A stretch of DNA of 64,000 nucleotides, from NCBI RefSeq assembly GCF_009873495.1, contig NZ_CP046705.1, positions 1-64,000 on the forward strand, in the 5' to 3' direction. Made by a program: the position numbers and the translations under genes. This stretch comes from Nostoc sp. ATCC 53789 (GTDB lineage: Bacteria > Cyanobacteriota > Cyanobacteriia > Cyanobacteriales > Nostocaceae). The notes beneath the pieces were generated by a model. The model ran no database searches. It had not been told where the DNA came from and was given only the letters and a program-made list of their open reading frames with translations. Shown one piece after another: positions 25,074 through 35,021 of the stretch (positions are counted from its first letter, which is position 1; each line of letters starts with the position of its first letter).

Positions 25074-25345
25074 CAATCTATACCTCATGTTACCGTGCCA
25101 AAATCCTCTTCGTGGGCATTCATTACGCTTGGACAGTAGGTAATTTACTTTTGTACAAAGCTATTACTGTAGAAACTGATAATTATGATAGTTCTGGTAC
25201 TGAATCCTTAGAACGAATCACTGATTATAATCAAGCCATCAAGATTAATCCTAACGATGCCCTAGCCTACAGCAGACGGAAACCTTGGGAAACAATAATA
25301 TCCTCTACGCTTGTTGCGTCTATTTATATAGCTCAACTTATATAG
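25070..25345 (+). CDS. Chimeric ORF with TPR remnant (doubtful)
   Basis: The 91-residue frame starts in an ATGA overlap with the DUF1392 gene (MTIYTSCYRAKILFVG). It passes through a stretch matching a tetratricopeptide repeat (ITDYNQAIKINPNDALAYS) and ends in a hydrophobic tail. The TPR piece has only one repeat, and the rest shows no family, so this is probably a fusion of degraded fragments. It may still be translated by coupling with the upstream gene. Confidence 0.35.
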   Translation: MTIYTSCYRAKILFVGIHYAWTVGNLLLYKAITVETDNYDSSGTESLERITDYNQAIKINPNDALAYSRRKPWETIISSTLVASIYIAQLI

Positions 25346-25454
25346 CTCAACCCTTGATCTTCGAGAAAATATCACCAAATCGACAGAACCATCTGCTTTA
25401 GCTGGCAAGATATAATCGTAATGAAAATTAACATTGTTAAATATATCTTCAATT

Positions 25455-25718
25455 ATGTTTCCTAACCTTGTGGAAGATACCAAAGAATACTGGTGCAAGT
25501 TAAATGAGTTAGAAGTTGCTTACCAAAAAGGTGAAGTCTCTATTGAAGAGGTAGATGGGAGGGTTAAATTGCTGATGACTGAATTAGGTAAAAGTCGCCA
25601 GGCAGCATTAAACTACGTTTTGAATAGCTTTTACCATTTTTTGAATGAGCAAGGAGAAGCAATTGTTGGTATAGCAATTTTAGGAGTCATTAGCTACGCT
25701 TGGGTGGTTCTCAGCTAA
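25455..25718 (+). CDS. Small tail-anchored hypothetical protein
   Basis: The 87-residue protein has a charged helical N-terminal part (MFPNLVEDTKEYWCKLNELE, GEVSIEEVDGRVKLLMTELG) and a C-terminal hydrophobic segment (AIVGIAILGVISYAWVVLS) that could anchor it in a membrane. ATG at 25455 is preferred over one seven codons upstream. No family is recognised. The heptad-like pattern suggests a helical hairpin. The following 25719-25974 shows no gene. Confidence 0.5.
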   Translation: MFPNLVEDTKEYWCKLNELEVAYQKGEVSIEEVDGRVKLLMTELGKSRQAALNYVLNSFYHFLNEQGEAIVGIAILGVISYAWVVLS

Positions 25719-25974
25719 GTAGGCGGCTAGAATAAAATGTAAGGTAAAAGAGATTTGCTCTTTGTAGAGGGGCAATATTGCTAATGACTGCACCCATAAA
25801 GATAAATTGGCAATGTTCTAGAACGGTTGCTATGTCCTTAAACTAGTAAACCAAACTCATAGCGGTTGATGAATGAACCTATAACTATGCCGTGCATCTC
25901 CTCTGTTTTAGAAAAGCAAATTGTCTTCCGAGCTAGCTGTTTGATTCTTGTTTGTTTACTGTTCACTGATTTAA

Positions 25975-26703
25975 TCACTCCCAAGTAATATCTGCATTTT
26001 GGAATAGTGGCAGTTGAATAACTTGGGTTTGTTTGGCGTTATCCAGGTTAGACAAAGAAATTCCCAACAACCTAATACTGCGGTTTTCCAGTTCAATCGA
26101 CTCAAACAGCGCTTTGGCTATCTCGAAAATCGTAGAGAGTTCACTGATGGAAGCAAGCATTGTTTTACTGCGGGTTAACTGCTGATAGTCAGAGAACTTG
26201 ACTTTTAACGTTAATGTGCGGCCTCGTGTTTTATGCTTCTCTAACCTTTGCTCCACTATCTGGGCAATCTGTTCAAGTTCTTGCAACATCTGACCGACAT
26301 CGCTTAAGTCCTGTGCAAACGAGGTTTCTGCACCAACGGACTTGCGAACCCGATTTGCTTCAACTGGGCGGTCATCTTCTGCTCTGGCAATCTTATAGTA
26401 ATACTGACCAGCTTTACCAAAATGATGTGTTAGCTCAGTCAGCGATCGCTCCTTTAAGTCTGCGCCAGTGTGAATGCCGAGTGAGTGCATTTTCGCTGCC
26501 GTAACTTCTCCAATGCCGTGGAATTTTTCAATCGGCAGCTGCTCTACAAAGGCGATCGCATCCTCCGGTAAAATAACCGTCAGTCCATTCGGCTTATTCT
26601 GCCCTGATGCCATTTTTGCTAGGAACTTGTTAATTGACACGCCTGCGGTTGCCGTCAATTGGGTTTCTTGGAAAATCGCAGTTTTGATATGTCTTGCAAT
26701 AAA
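25975..26703 (-). pseudogene. dinB: DNA polymerase IV, C-terminal two thirds
   Basis: Y-family translesion polymerase fragment. It begins at [20 protein letters not shown] without its own start, then has [40 protein letters not shown] (HhH in the thumb), VGAETSFAQDL and the little-finger domain to the stop. The N-terminal catalytic part (about residues 1-118) is missing. An N-terminal piece lies 25 kb away at 52035-52250 on the same strand, and another, overlapping piece at 54872-55115. An internal ATG at 26658 could start a non-catalytic product. Confidence 0.9.
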
Positions 26704-26858
26704 TTTTAAGCTTTTGGTTATAAATTTTAGTTACTGTTAGAAAATAAAGGTTTAAAGCTAGATTAAATTAAAGTTTCAGAATCTTGCTTCGATTATTACT
26801 TTCCGGGAGCGGCATAAGAAGGCTATTCATTCTCTCATATTTTCCTTTGACGAAGGTA

Positions 26859-28901
26859 TTACAATGATGAGAAAGACTGTTGAATCAAACGACTGATAAA
26901 CCCACTTGCCATACTGCCTAATTCAAAAAACTTTAAGTATGTAGGAAGCTCAATAATAGGAACTTTATAATTTGGTTGTTGCCAATATTTCACACCTTCA
27001 GCGTCAACCCATGATGAGTGAAGTGGAAAGCCAGGACGTAAACCATATTCACCAGGAGATGGGCCTAACTTACATATTGGCCCAAGGTTCAGAGGACAAG
27101 ATGCATCCCAAATCCATATTTCCATGTGTGGCTGATGAGGACTCCAAACTTGACCCACCAGCCATCCTTCATAAACATTTGTTGAATGTTGGTGCGGAAC
27201 GAAGATTGGTGCAGCCATAAAATAACCAGGTTCAAAAATATATGCACTTTCTAAACGTAAATCTCGATCCAGTCGAAAAAGGCGAACTGTATTATTTGAG
27301 TTTTGGATTTGTTGTAGATATTTATCTTCGGGTATCAGGCGTTGCGGTAGATTATTTGTTTCAGAACAACGTTTATTTCTGAAAATATCGAAGACTCGCT
27401 CACTCATGATCTGCGGAATCCACCCTCCACTAACCCAGTAAGTTGCATCCCAGTGTTCAACTGCACTTAATAGGTCATAGTTGGTTGGACGAGAACGATA
27501 AGGTAGTATCTGCATTGGGGGTAATAAATTTAGCCCATAGGGAAAATGCTCAAAATCATCTGGCTCTGGAAAAGCTGTTGTCTTTATCTGACCAGTAGTC
27601 ATATCAATGAGATGTTTGCGTACCTGATTGAGGTCAGTTGCACCAGAGAATAGACCAACTAAATCCTCTAACACAACAGTATTATCTATAAGTACATCCC
27701 CAGTTTCCAGATGTTGGGCAGGATCGGCTCCAACATTATGCTGACAAAAAATTGTGATCAAATTGCCAGCATCATCGTAATCAGCAATAGCATGAGTTAA
27801 CTCCCAAGGAATATCAATCATCCGTTGTACATTAACTTGTTGGCTACCAGATGCAAGCGCTTGCCGAATATCCTCTTTATTAAGAATATATAGCTGGCAG
27901 TGGGGAGAAGGTATGGCATCTGCTAGAGGAGTAGAGATTTTTTCGTAAAGATATTTAATTAATTGTGGGATTCTTCCCTGAAATATTTGACATAACCAGA
28001 CAAACAGCAACTGTATTACAGGTTTTATGAGAGAACCAGCACTTAATACTAAACAAGAATTGAAAATTAACACATAGTTCCGTGTAACACACATTTGATG
28101 TGCTGAAGCCTGCTCTAAAATCACAGGTTTGCTATCTAAAATTACTTTGAGGGGAGTGCTTAGGCCGGAAGAAGTACCATCCCAAGTCATCAAGTATAAG
28201 TCGGCTGTAATTGGCTGATTAGTCCGAAAAAAAGAAGCAATTCTCGGTACAAGGTGAGTGAAAAACAGGAGCGGTTTTTCTGAAGAAAATTCTGGGTCAT
28301 AAGCAGGATGCCCTGTGGTCATGATCATAGGACTGAAAGAGCTACCAACTGCTGCGTGATAATTTTGGTTGCGACCAATGGGGTTCAGATAATCCAGGTT
28401 CGTAGGGCTAATCTCTCCTGGACGACCAGCATCATAAGAAAGTAATAATCTCACTCCTTGTTTACCATCATGGGATGAGTTAGGAAAAATTGGTGTGGCA
28501 GTGGTATTACTTAGATCAGAAGTTCCAAACCAACTGAACTCAGCAAAATGCGATCGCACAAATGCACTTGGGGCAAGTTTACGTAAATGCGAAGCTGCAT
28601 TGCCAATAGTATGAGTGCCAACATCAAAGTATAAAGTTCCATCCTTACCGTACAAAGGTTGAAAATTAATCTTTAACAATCTCCCAGGCGCACTGAGCAT
28701 ATGAGGATTAGCATTAATTTGTTCCTTTTGTGTAACTGATTCATAAGAGAATACAGTTGTAAATGTATACCCTGATAACTCATCAGGGTAACTTCCTTCA
28801 ATTAAAGCGTAACGACTTGAGCGATCTGTTAATTCGGCATGATAGAGATGACGTAATCCGCTTAAAGTTTGGATACTAAAATCTGCAAGTGGTATTGACA
28901 T
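26859..28901 (-). CDS. Carotenoid oxygenase (RPE65/CCD-like), long form
   Basis: Non-haem Fe(II) seven-bladed propeller enzyme cleaving carotenoids or apocarotenoids to give retinal-like products; 680 residues, longer than the usual 470-500. Features fitting the family are GSYPDELSGYTFTTVF near the start, GTHTIGNAASHLR, ADLYLMTWDG, SAHQMCVTRNYVLIFNS (iron His), a TNYDLL/EHWD region and the final WVDAEG block after PGFPLHSSW (last iron His). Inserts account for the extra length. The ATG at 28901 has AAGGA 8 nt upstream; a TTG further up is less likely. With the CYP120-like P450 in the same window, a retinoid link is possible (inference). Confidence 0.75.
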   Translation of the reverse strand: MSIPLADFSIQTLSGLRHLYHAELTDRSSRYALIEGSYPDELSGYTFTTVFSYESVTQKEQINANPHMLSAPGRLLKINFQPLYGKDGTLYFDVGTHTIGNAASHLRKLAPSAFVRSHFAEFSWFGTSDLSNTTATPIFPNSSHDGKQGVRLLLSYDAGRPGEISPTNLDYLNPIGRNQNYHAAVGSSFSPMIMTTGHPAYDPEFSSEKPLLFFTHLVPRIASFFRTNQPITADLYLMTWDGTSSGLSTPLKVILDSKPVILEQASAHQMCVTRNYVLIFNSCLVLSAGSLIKPVIQLLFVWLCQIFQGRIPQLIKYLYEKISTPLADAIPSPHCQLYILNKEDIRQALASGSQQVNVQRMIDIPWELTHAIADYDDAGNLITIFCQHNVGADPAQHLETGDVLIDNTVVLEDLVGLFSGATDLNQVRKHLIDMTTGQIKTTAFPEPDDFEHFPYGLNLLPPMQILPYRSRPTNYDLLSAVEHWDATYWVSGGWIPQIMSERVFDIFRNKRCSETNNLPQRLIPEDKYLQQIQNSNNTVRLFRLDRDLRLESAYIFEPGYFMAAPIFVPHQHSTNVYEGWLVGQVWSPHQPHMEIWIWDASCPLNLGPICKLGPSPGEYGLRPGFPLHSSWVDAEGVKYWQQPNYKVPIIELPTYLKFFELGSMASGFISRLIQQSFSSL

Positions 28902-29179
28902 TGATATTATCCTTAAATTAATCAAATAGCTTGGTAATTAAGTTATCTAAATTATGGATCTTGACACATGTATTCTTCTTCGGTAAAAAACTAAAAAAAC
29001 GATATCTCTTGTTTTAACAAAGTTTTTTCTGGGACATAGCTGTGTCGAGGAAAGCGAGGGTTTATGCTGGAGCTTAGATATATTCTTTTACAGAATATAT
29101 TGCAATTTTTTTCTGCGAGTGAGTCAATAATTAGCTGTAGCAAAATTTCGATTGTTGCCAGCTATAGTTAAATGATCCA

Positions 29180-29588
29180 CTATTGGGTGCAGTTGATAAT
29201 CTGGCTTCTACTGTGCAATATAAAACTGCCCCAGACAAAACTTGAGCAGTTTTTGATAAAAGTAAATTTTTTATCTCCTGTCTCATCGATAATTAGAATG
29301 ATTGGTCTACCTTTTAGAACTTGTAAAATTAGCTCTAATCGCAAAGCTCTTAACTTCTCTACATCCCACGGTGATGTAGTTAAAAAATGATGCAAACCAA
29401 GAGTGATTATCCAATCCTACAATTTTTGCTATTTCTGGTAGAGTTTTTCGTTTTAGTTCAGAAATACACCCTACATGAAGGTACTTAAAAGCCTCGAAGC
29501 TCCTAACATCTGAAAACAGGCTTTTATACCATTGGCAATATTCGTCCACGAATTTTACTGTTGGTGCGGCTGGACGAGGCTGTACCAT
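29180..29588 (-). pseudogene. N-terminal fragment of an IS701-type DDE transposase
   Basis: It begins MVQPRPAAPTVKFVDEYCQW and continues RSFEAFKYLHVGCISELKRK, PEIAKIVGLDN, then shifts frame near 29390. The other frame continues HHFLTTSPWDVEKLRALRLE, VLKGRPIILIIDETGDKK (first catalytic Asp). Homology ends near 29258, followed by unrelated sequence. About 130 of 400 residues remain, so it is inactive. The cognate right end is not seen. Confidence 0.75.
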
Positions 29589-29761
29589 ACTCTGTGTCTT
29601 AGTTAAGCGCGTTTGTACTCTATTATACTACCGCCAGAATGACAAAACAGGGTTAAATAACGAAATAGCGTTTTCTTGCTTTCTTGATTTAAGTCGGGGA
29701 ACCCGTCCAAAGCAGTGGCTCCCCTACGTATGTTTCAAAAATCAAATAGTAGCTCTATATA

Positions 29762-30625
29762 TTATGGAAGTTCTACAGTGACGATGAAGTTGTTACCCTG
29801 GCTGGTAATCTTAGTAACCTTCCCATTTTTGAGGAGACTGCTGATACCGGGAGAATTTTTCACAGCAGTTGCTACTGCTTGTTTCATTTTAGTGTTATTA
29901 AAAGATTTGCTTACCTGATTTTGGATTGTTGGTGTCAGCTCTTTTTTGACCTTGCCTTCGATCCAGCCGCAGATGCCCTTAAATGCTTGACACACCTTGT
30001 TTGCGATCTTAAGGTCAGTTTTGAAGGTAGCAATTGCAGAGTCATAGGAAATCGAGCCATTGTAGGCGATGGGAATAAGCGAAACGGAAAGGGTTGAGTT
30101 GTCGAGGTGAATGTCGCGTTCCATTTCGAGGGAACATTCACCCCATTTACCAGCTAGTCTGCGGATACACTTTGCTTTGATCTCTTCGCCTTGACTCTCA
30201 AAATTTGCGTCCACATTGATGCGATTATCGTTCACAGTGGTTTGGATAGAGCTTGTGTTCATGTCGTTGACATAGTAATTGAGGTGTCGAATATTGTTGA
30301 TTTTGTACTTGAATTCATCAATTGCAATTTTCACCTTAGATCCAGTGGGCAATAGAATATAGCTGCTATTTTTATACCAGCTTGTTCCGTTTTTTGGCCC
30401 GAAGTTGTGGAGATGGACTTTGGTCGAGCTGAACGCTCCATTAAAAGCTGTGGCCACAGCTGCCTTAGGGACGGGTATGTTTATGGTTGCTGCCTGTGTT
30501 ACTGAAGGAAGTAGAGGTATTTGGGCAAACATCATGGCAGCGCTGGCAGCAGTAAACAAAGTCTTGTGAGTAATTTCAGAGAATGTTTTAAGAAAATGCA
30601 AGTTATTACGAGTTTCGGATTTCAT
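29762..30625 (-). CDS. Secreted hypothetical protein
   Basis: The 287-residue protein has a signal peptide (MKSETRNNLHFLKTF..., hydrophobic TLFTAASAAMMFAQIPLLPS, cut after VTQA). The mature part starts ATINIPVPKAAVATAFNGAF and is rich in beta-strand patterns with a central CIRRLAGKWGECSLE segment and a CQAFKGICGWIEGKVKKEL helix, with two Cys pairs. The amphipathic C-terminal half (VSKSFNNTKMKQAVATAVKN) resembles lipid-binding or BPI-like tubular proteins only loosely. No family is assigned. ATG start at 30625 with upstream AGGAATACTCTC. It probably acts in the periplasm or outside. Confidence 0.65.
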   Translation of the reverse strand: MKSETRNNLHFLKTFSEITHKTLFTAASAAMMFAQIPLLPSVTQAATINIPVPKAAVATAFNGAFSSTKVHLHNFGPKNGTSWYKNSSYILLPTGSKVKIAIDEFKYKINNIRHLNYYVNDMNTSSIQTTVNDNRINVDANFESQGEEIKAKCIRRLAGKWGECSLEMERDIHLDNSTLSVSLIPIAYNGSISYDSAIATFKTDLKIANKVCQAFKGICGWIEGKVKKELTPTIQNQVSKSFNNTKMKQAVATAVKNSPGISSLLKNGKVTKITSQGNNFIVTVELP

Positions 30626-31518
30626 GAGAGTATTCCTCTAAGTAAGTTTCTTATATTTAGAAAACTTGTATCTTTCAGTAGGTGCTGGTGGGATAATCAC
30701 CAGAAAAAGGTCTAACAGGTAGGTAAATGTTCCTGGTTTTCTCTACCTGTGAATATATACGTTGGTAAGAATGAGAATATGCAGTGTAAAAAATTAGGGC
30801 AATGAAGGAAACGAGACTCAGAAACTCTAACCATTAATTTTTTAGCAAGGCTTGTCATGAGCTAAGGAATAGCAAGGGAATTGAGAGGCAATGTGGCGCA
30901 AGCCTCGAAAAGTACAAGACTCTATCTATTTACCTCAGCTTGGGCGAACACGCGTGACTTAGTAGAAATAATCCGCAGCAACATCACGATTGACTGGACT
31001 GTGAAAGAGAGTGGCAAAGCTAATCTGCGTAGGTTAGTTAAACAAAATTGGTAGGAGAGCGCAAATTTTGGGTATGTATCACTACAAAAACTGTAGTTTT
31101 TATTAATTTTATTTACAAGTTTTATATGTTGAACGATGAATATTTTTCGCCATAAATTCTCTGAAACTTTTACATAAAATGGATTACAGTCCAAAGTATT
31201 AGCCTCTTACCACAGAGTATTTATTAAACTCTTGGGTAAGCGAAAAGCATTTTATCTGGGGACTGAGGGGAAGGAACCTCAGGAGGAGACGGCTCCTCAG
31301 TAAAATAGGCTACTCTACACACAACTTTCACGTCGCGCATCTCGGCTCGATACCTACAATATCCTGCAATTGGGCGGCTGTGAGGAAGGTATATTCCAAG
31401 TAGTGAGCTTATTTATAAAGGCAATTTAATAACTGTTGACGGTGTAATGCTGAATGCTACTCTCAAAAATAGAGCATCGAAAATAGTTCAAGCTTATAAA
31501 TTGAGCTTTTTGCTCAAT
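30626..31518. other. Gene-poor stretch with a restriction-enzyme remnant
   Basis: Nearly 900 bp without an intact gene. It holds an HsdR-like scrap (30944-31054), a GC-rich foldback around 31258-31300 (CTGAGG..CCTCAG and GAGGAG..CTCCTC pairs) and the hairpin after the DUF928 gene. Otherwise AT-rich with nothing recognised. Confidence 0.5.
30944..31054 (+). pseudogene. C-terminal scrap of a type I restriction HsdR subunit
   Basis: One frame reads ANTRDLVEIIRSNITIDWTV then KESGKANLRRLVKQNW, stop. This matches the C-terminal pattern of HsdR/DUF3387 proteins (VxxIVRxNVTIDWTVRExVRAxLR). Nothing upstream in this frame looks like the rest of the enzyme, so only about 37 codons survive. Confidence 0.5.
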
Positions 31519-31520
31519 TT
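31498..31520 (-). terminator. Hairpin at the end of the DUF928 gene
   Basis: AAATTGAGC and GCTCAATTT form a perfect 9-bp stem with a T5/A5 loop, overlapping the stop codon of the DUF928 gene by two bases. It would end the transcript of the CHAT-CHASE2/DUF928 genes. Confidence 0.6.
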
Positions 31521-32340
31521 AATTAGTATTATTAAAACGGGGTTGGCAACAATTAATCAGTGGTTGATTAGCTATTTCTCCTAAGCCAACTGAATAAAGC
31601 AAAGTTTTCCACTCTGCTAGTAAAATCCCATTTTGGGGATTGGTATGGCGTAATTGTGCCAAGCTCACGATAGCATCGTACCAAATACCATTTGCTGCAT
31701 AAAGCGTCGCTTTTTGCTGGGGTGTTGCTTGTTTAAGTTGTTCTGTTAATGTTGTATTTTGGTTAACTCTTTGTACCCAACCATCTGCATAATCCAGTTT
31801 CGTAGGTTGTTTATGGTCGCATTGAACCCTTACCTTAAAAAACCAGTGATACATTTTTCCCACCTGCAATGAGCTTTTATTTGGCGGAAAATGAACGCTA
31901 ATAATTCCTGGTGATTCTGGTGGGATCAGATAAGTTCGGTATAAAGTTTGGCTTTTGTTATTGGTTCGCTCTTGCAAAACAAACTCTATGTTGGCTATAG
32001 ATGAGGCTTTGTAGGGAACAAAAAAGAAGAAGTAAGGATGTTCAGCGTTTGTTAAACCCCAAACTTGAGTTATGGGAACGACTACTTGCTTACTCTGGTT
32101 AAGAGTTTGTTGATAGGTAGGTACTAAGGCTGTTACCGTTTTATTGGCTGCATCGCATCCACGGCTTGCAGCCCCACCTCTAGAACCGGCTGCACTTCGG
32201 TCTGGTGGTGGCGGCGGTGGGATAAATTTGACTGAGGACAGATGATTATTAACTGGTAACGCCTGGAGTTGTAGAGTGTAGGGTATATTAATAATGGTAA
32301 ATGCTATTCCTAAAGCTATGGTTAATTGAAAGTTTTTCAT
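31519..32340 (-). CDS. DUF928 secreted protein
   Basis: The 273-residue protein has a signal peptide (MKNFQLTIALGIAFTIINIP..., end LQALPVNN). A Pro-rich linker (FIPPPPPPDRSAAG) leads to the SRGGAASRGCDAANKTVTAL start of DUF928, then ITQVWGLTNAEHPYFFFFVP, SPGIISVHFPPNKSSLQVGK and MYHWFFKVRVQCD. The function of the domain is unknown, but it occurs beside CHASE2/CHAT genes in cyanobacteria. It starts 27 bp after the CHAT-CHASE2 stop and is in one operon with it. It likely acts in the periplasm and may sense or bind something with the CHASE2 domain (inference). Confidence 0.85.
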   Translation of the reverse strand: MKNFQLTIALGIAFTIINIPYTLQLQALPVNNHLSSVKFIPPPPPPDRSAAGSRGGAASRGCDAANKTVTALVPTYQQTLNQSKQVVVPITQVWGLTNAEHPYFFFFVPYKASSIANIEFVLQERTNNKSQTLYRTYLIPPESPGIISVHFPPNKSSLQVGKMYHWFFKVRVQCDHKQPTKLDYADGWVQRVNQNTTLTEQLKQATPQQKATLYAANGIWYDAIVSLAQLRHTNPQNGILLAEWKTLLYSVGLGEIANQPLINCCQPRFNNTN

Positions 32341-32367
32341 AATTTGTTCTCAACCAAAAAGATATTT

Positions 32368-34719
32368 TTATGATTCTTTGCTAGGCTTTATGAAAGCTAC
32401 TAAGATAACAGCACTATTTCCTAAAGCGATCGCCGCAGGTATGAAGGGAAGCCAATAACTATATAGTATTAATAATATCAGGCAAAAACCGTATAAACTC
32501 AGGAATGCTACCCCTATTGCCAAGGCTAAAGCAGTGGCTGATCGCAGATAAGCTGCAAGCAAACCCCCTGTGATAGCCCAACCCCAAACCCAAATCACTT
32601 CACCCCATACATTCCAAGTCGATAAAAGAGTCCGCCCATCTAGAGCCGCACTCAATAACTGACTTACCATTTGTGCTTGTAAAAAAACTCCTGCTATTTC
32701 CTGTGATTTACCTTGAGAAGAAGCGTATGGAGTCAATGAATAATCACGAAAACTTTCAGCTGTTGTACCAATTAAAATTATCCGGTCTTTGACTGCATCG
32801 GCTTTTAGTTTGCCAGCCAGCGCTTGTTGTAGGGTAATGCGGGGTGCGATCGCTTCTAAGTTAGAAAAAGAACGATAATTGAGTAAAATTTGGTGTCCCA
32901 ACGCATCAATACCTTGGTAGCCTCCGGTATGAGCCTCAATTGGCTTTAAGGTAAGCTTACCTAGTTGCCATACACCATCAGGGCTAAATTGTAACTTAAT
33001 TCCTTTTGGATATAAATAACGTAATGTCAACTGCACATTTAAGGCATAAGGTGCAGTACAGGGAGATGAGGGAGGGGGAGTTAACGCCAACAGATGCCGC
33101 CGCACCACATTATCAGCATCGATGACGATATCACTAAAGCCGAGAGCGTTGGGAGAAATTTCTGGTGGTGGTTTGATGCCTGGTTTGCTAGTTTGGGGGT
33201 TACTAACTTGACATACTGCCACAAAGCGATCGCTTTTTCTCATCCGTTCTGCCAACTTTGGATAAGCTGGCTGTACAGCATAATCCCGGTATATATCCAA
33301 ACCAATCACCCGTGGTTGATATGCTTCCAATTTTGCTAACAACTTATCTAAAGCCTCATCTGATAAAGACCCTTGTCGATTGGGAGATTGGGCTTGTACA
33401 TCTTCTTCGGTAACTGTAATTACCAGTATGCGAGAATCTGGTTTTTCCTGGGGGCGCAGACGCAGCAGATGGTCAAATGCCATTAACTCCCATGATTGCA
33501 GTAAACCAAAATACCGTACTCCCATTAATAATGGTGTGATGACTATGCTGGCAAGCATGACCGCAGACAAAGCTTGTCGTAGGTTGATACCTCCCCTCGT
33601 TGGGGCTTTCAGTACGGGTATTATTTGCTGACTATTCTGGTTGACCTGCAATTCTCGCCACAGTAAAGGCATCGTTGCTGGATTTTGATAAATTACAGGC
33701 AACCAAGTAGCACAGGGAAATTGAGTTTCTAGTCCTTGCAACCGTTCTCGGGCTTCTCTGACTGCTATGTATAAAGATTTACCACAAGCAAAAGCTTCTA
33801 AAAAATACTTCAAAAATTCTTGCGCCACCCTATCAGGAACTGGTTCTCGCATGACGATGATTTGGGGTATATGCAAATCTGCGAACTCCCGCGCCAAACC
33901 CAAACCATCGCAGGAATTAAAAATTGCTAAATGTAACCCTCGTTCTACTGCTTTTCGCAAACCATACTTCAATTGATTAATTGTCAAACTTTCTGTTTGA
34001 TTAATATAAATTTTCCCTTCATTACCGCTTCCATCAGTAGCACTATGTCCGGCGAAAAATAAAATCTGCCAGTCTTGCTCCCATAGCTGGTCAGTGAGGT
34101 CTTTACTTGATGGCTCGACTAGGAATGTAGCATTGGCGTGAGGTAATTCTTTTAAAAGCTGACTATCTGTCTGGATATCAATTCCTTGACTGTTACCCAA
34201 AATTGCTAAAACTTTCACCTGCAATTGAGGGGGTGAGTTGCGGCTAACTTGTTCATAACTAGGCGCACTCAGAGCAATTTCGGCTTTGGGATAACGTTCT
34301 AATAAATCCCATAAATGCCAAGGGAGTTTTTGCAATCTTAGGTCATTGGTTTGGAGTAGTACGCGGATATGGTCTTCTGGTAGCAGTTTTTCCAGCCATT
34401 TTTCGCGGATAGGGCGAAAAGTAGTGGATGATAGCCAGCTATTTAAGTGAAATCTCAAATTATCCGCCGCTTTTTCGCAATCTTCTAAAGAAAGAGTTTG
34501 TGTTGATTGCTTAGGAATACCGATGGGGCGACCAGAAAATTTTAGTTTACAGTAAATAGACTGCCATTGATGGTAGCAAAGGGGAATTTCTGGGGCTGGC
34601 GGTAGTTCGCCACTAATCTCTACAATTGGTCGGACATTTTCATCCCCAATTTGTAATGTTACAGGAAATCCCACTTCAAAACTTCCCGTACCTAACTTTA
34701 AAACTACTAACTTCCCCAA
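32368..34719 (-). CDS. CHAT-CHASE2 membrane protein
   Basis: The 783-residue protein joins a caspase-like CHAT domain to an extracytoplasmic CHASE2 sensor. The N-terminal region binds or recognises something unknown. The CHAT domain (about 150-345) has the His in FFAGHSATDG and the Cys in IFNSCDGLGL, so the protease dyad is intact. A membrane span near 375-400 (SAVMLASIVITPLLMGV) is followed by the CHASE2 sequence (AFDHLLRLRPQEKPDSRILV, VIGLDIYRD, AIAPRITLQQALAG). Three closing spans end the protein. In bacteria CHASE2 usually feeds kinases or cyclases; here the output is probably proteolysis (inference). It is cotranscribed with DUF928 and lies downstream of the adhesin gene. Confidence 0.9.
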   Translation of the reverse strand: MGKLVVLKLGTGSFEVGFPVTLQIGDENVRPIVEISGELPPAPEIPLCYHQWQSIYCKLKFSGRPIGIPKQSTQTLSLEDCEKAADNLRFHLNSWLSSTTFRPIREKWLEKLLPEDHIRVLLQTNDLRLQKLPWHLWDLLERYPKAEIALSAPSYEQVSRNSPPQLQVKVLAILGNSQGIDIQTDSQLLKELPHANATFLVEPSSKDLTDQLWEQDWQILFFAGHSATDGSGNEGKIYINQTESLTINQLKYGLRKAVERGLHLAIFNSCDGLGLAREFADLHIPQIIVMREPVPDRVAQEFLKYFLEAFACGKSLYIAVREARERLQGLETQFPCATWLPVIYQNPATMPLLWRELQVNQNSQQIIPVLKAPTRGGINLRQALSAVMLASIVITPLLMGVRYFGLLQSWELMAFDHLLRLRPQEKPDSRILVITVTEEDVQAQSPNRQGSLSDEALDKLLAKLEAYQPRVIGLDIYRDYAVQPAYPKLAERMRKSDRFVAVCQVSNPQTSKPGIKPPPEISPNALGFSDIVIDADNVVRRHLLALTPPPSSPCTAPYALNVQLTLRYLYPKGIKLQFSPDGVWQLGKLTLKPIEAHTGGYQGIDALGHQILLNYRSFSNLEAIAPRITLQQALAGKLKADAVKDRIILIGTTAESFRDYSLTPYASSQGKSQEIAGVFLQAQMVSQLLSAALDGRTLLSTWNVWGEVIWVWGWAITGGLLAAYLRSATALALAIGVAFLSLYGFCLILLILYSYWLPFIPAAIALGNSAVILVAFIKPSKES

Positions 34720-35021
34720 TGTCAGTACTCCAGATATGGCGACGTAACTTACTTTAGTACAAGATATTATGCTACTAGATACGACTGTTGTCAGGGTATA
34801 TGCATTTAATGAGCCATCAACTCGCTTCTAACCACGACTGCAAATCAGCCACCTGGTAAAATCTAACAGTGCAATTTTAGTTATTTGATACCTACTGAAT
34901 CAAATCGGTAAGTATAAGTAAGCATTTGTCGGCGGATTGGTCAATAGTTCAAATAAAAGGGTGGGAGATTGTTGAAATAGTTTGTAAAAAATCGAGTTTT
35001 ACCGCATGAAAAATTCTTACA
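34720..35021. other. Intergenic stretch, no gene seen
   Basis: These 302 bp lie between the adhesin stop and the CHAT-CHASE2 start and presumably hold the promoter of the CHAT-CHASE2/DUF928 pair. A minus-strand scrap reading VRFYQVADLQSWLEAS (around 34820-34865) is too short to name. No hairpin or operator stands out. Confidence 0.4.

Noticed and set aside
30922-31194. 90-codon minus-strand ORF
   Set aside because: It is antisense to the HsdR C-terminal scrap and has no family signal.
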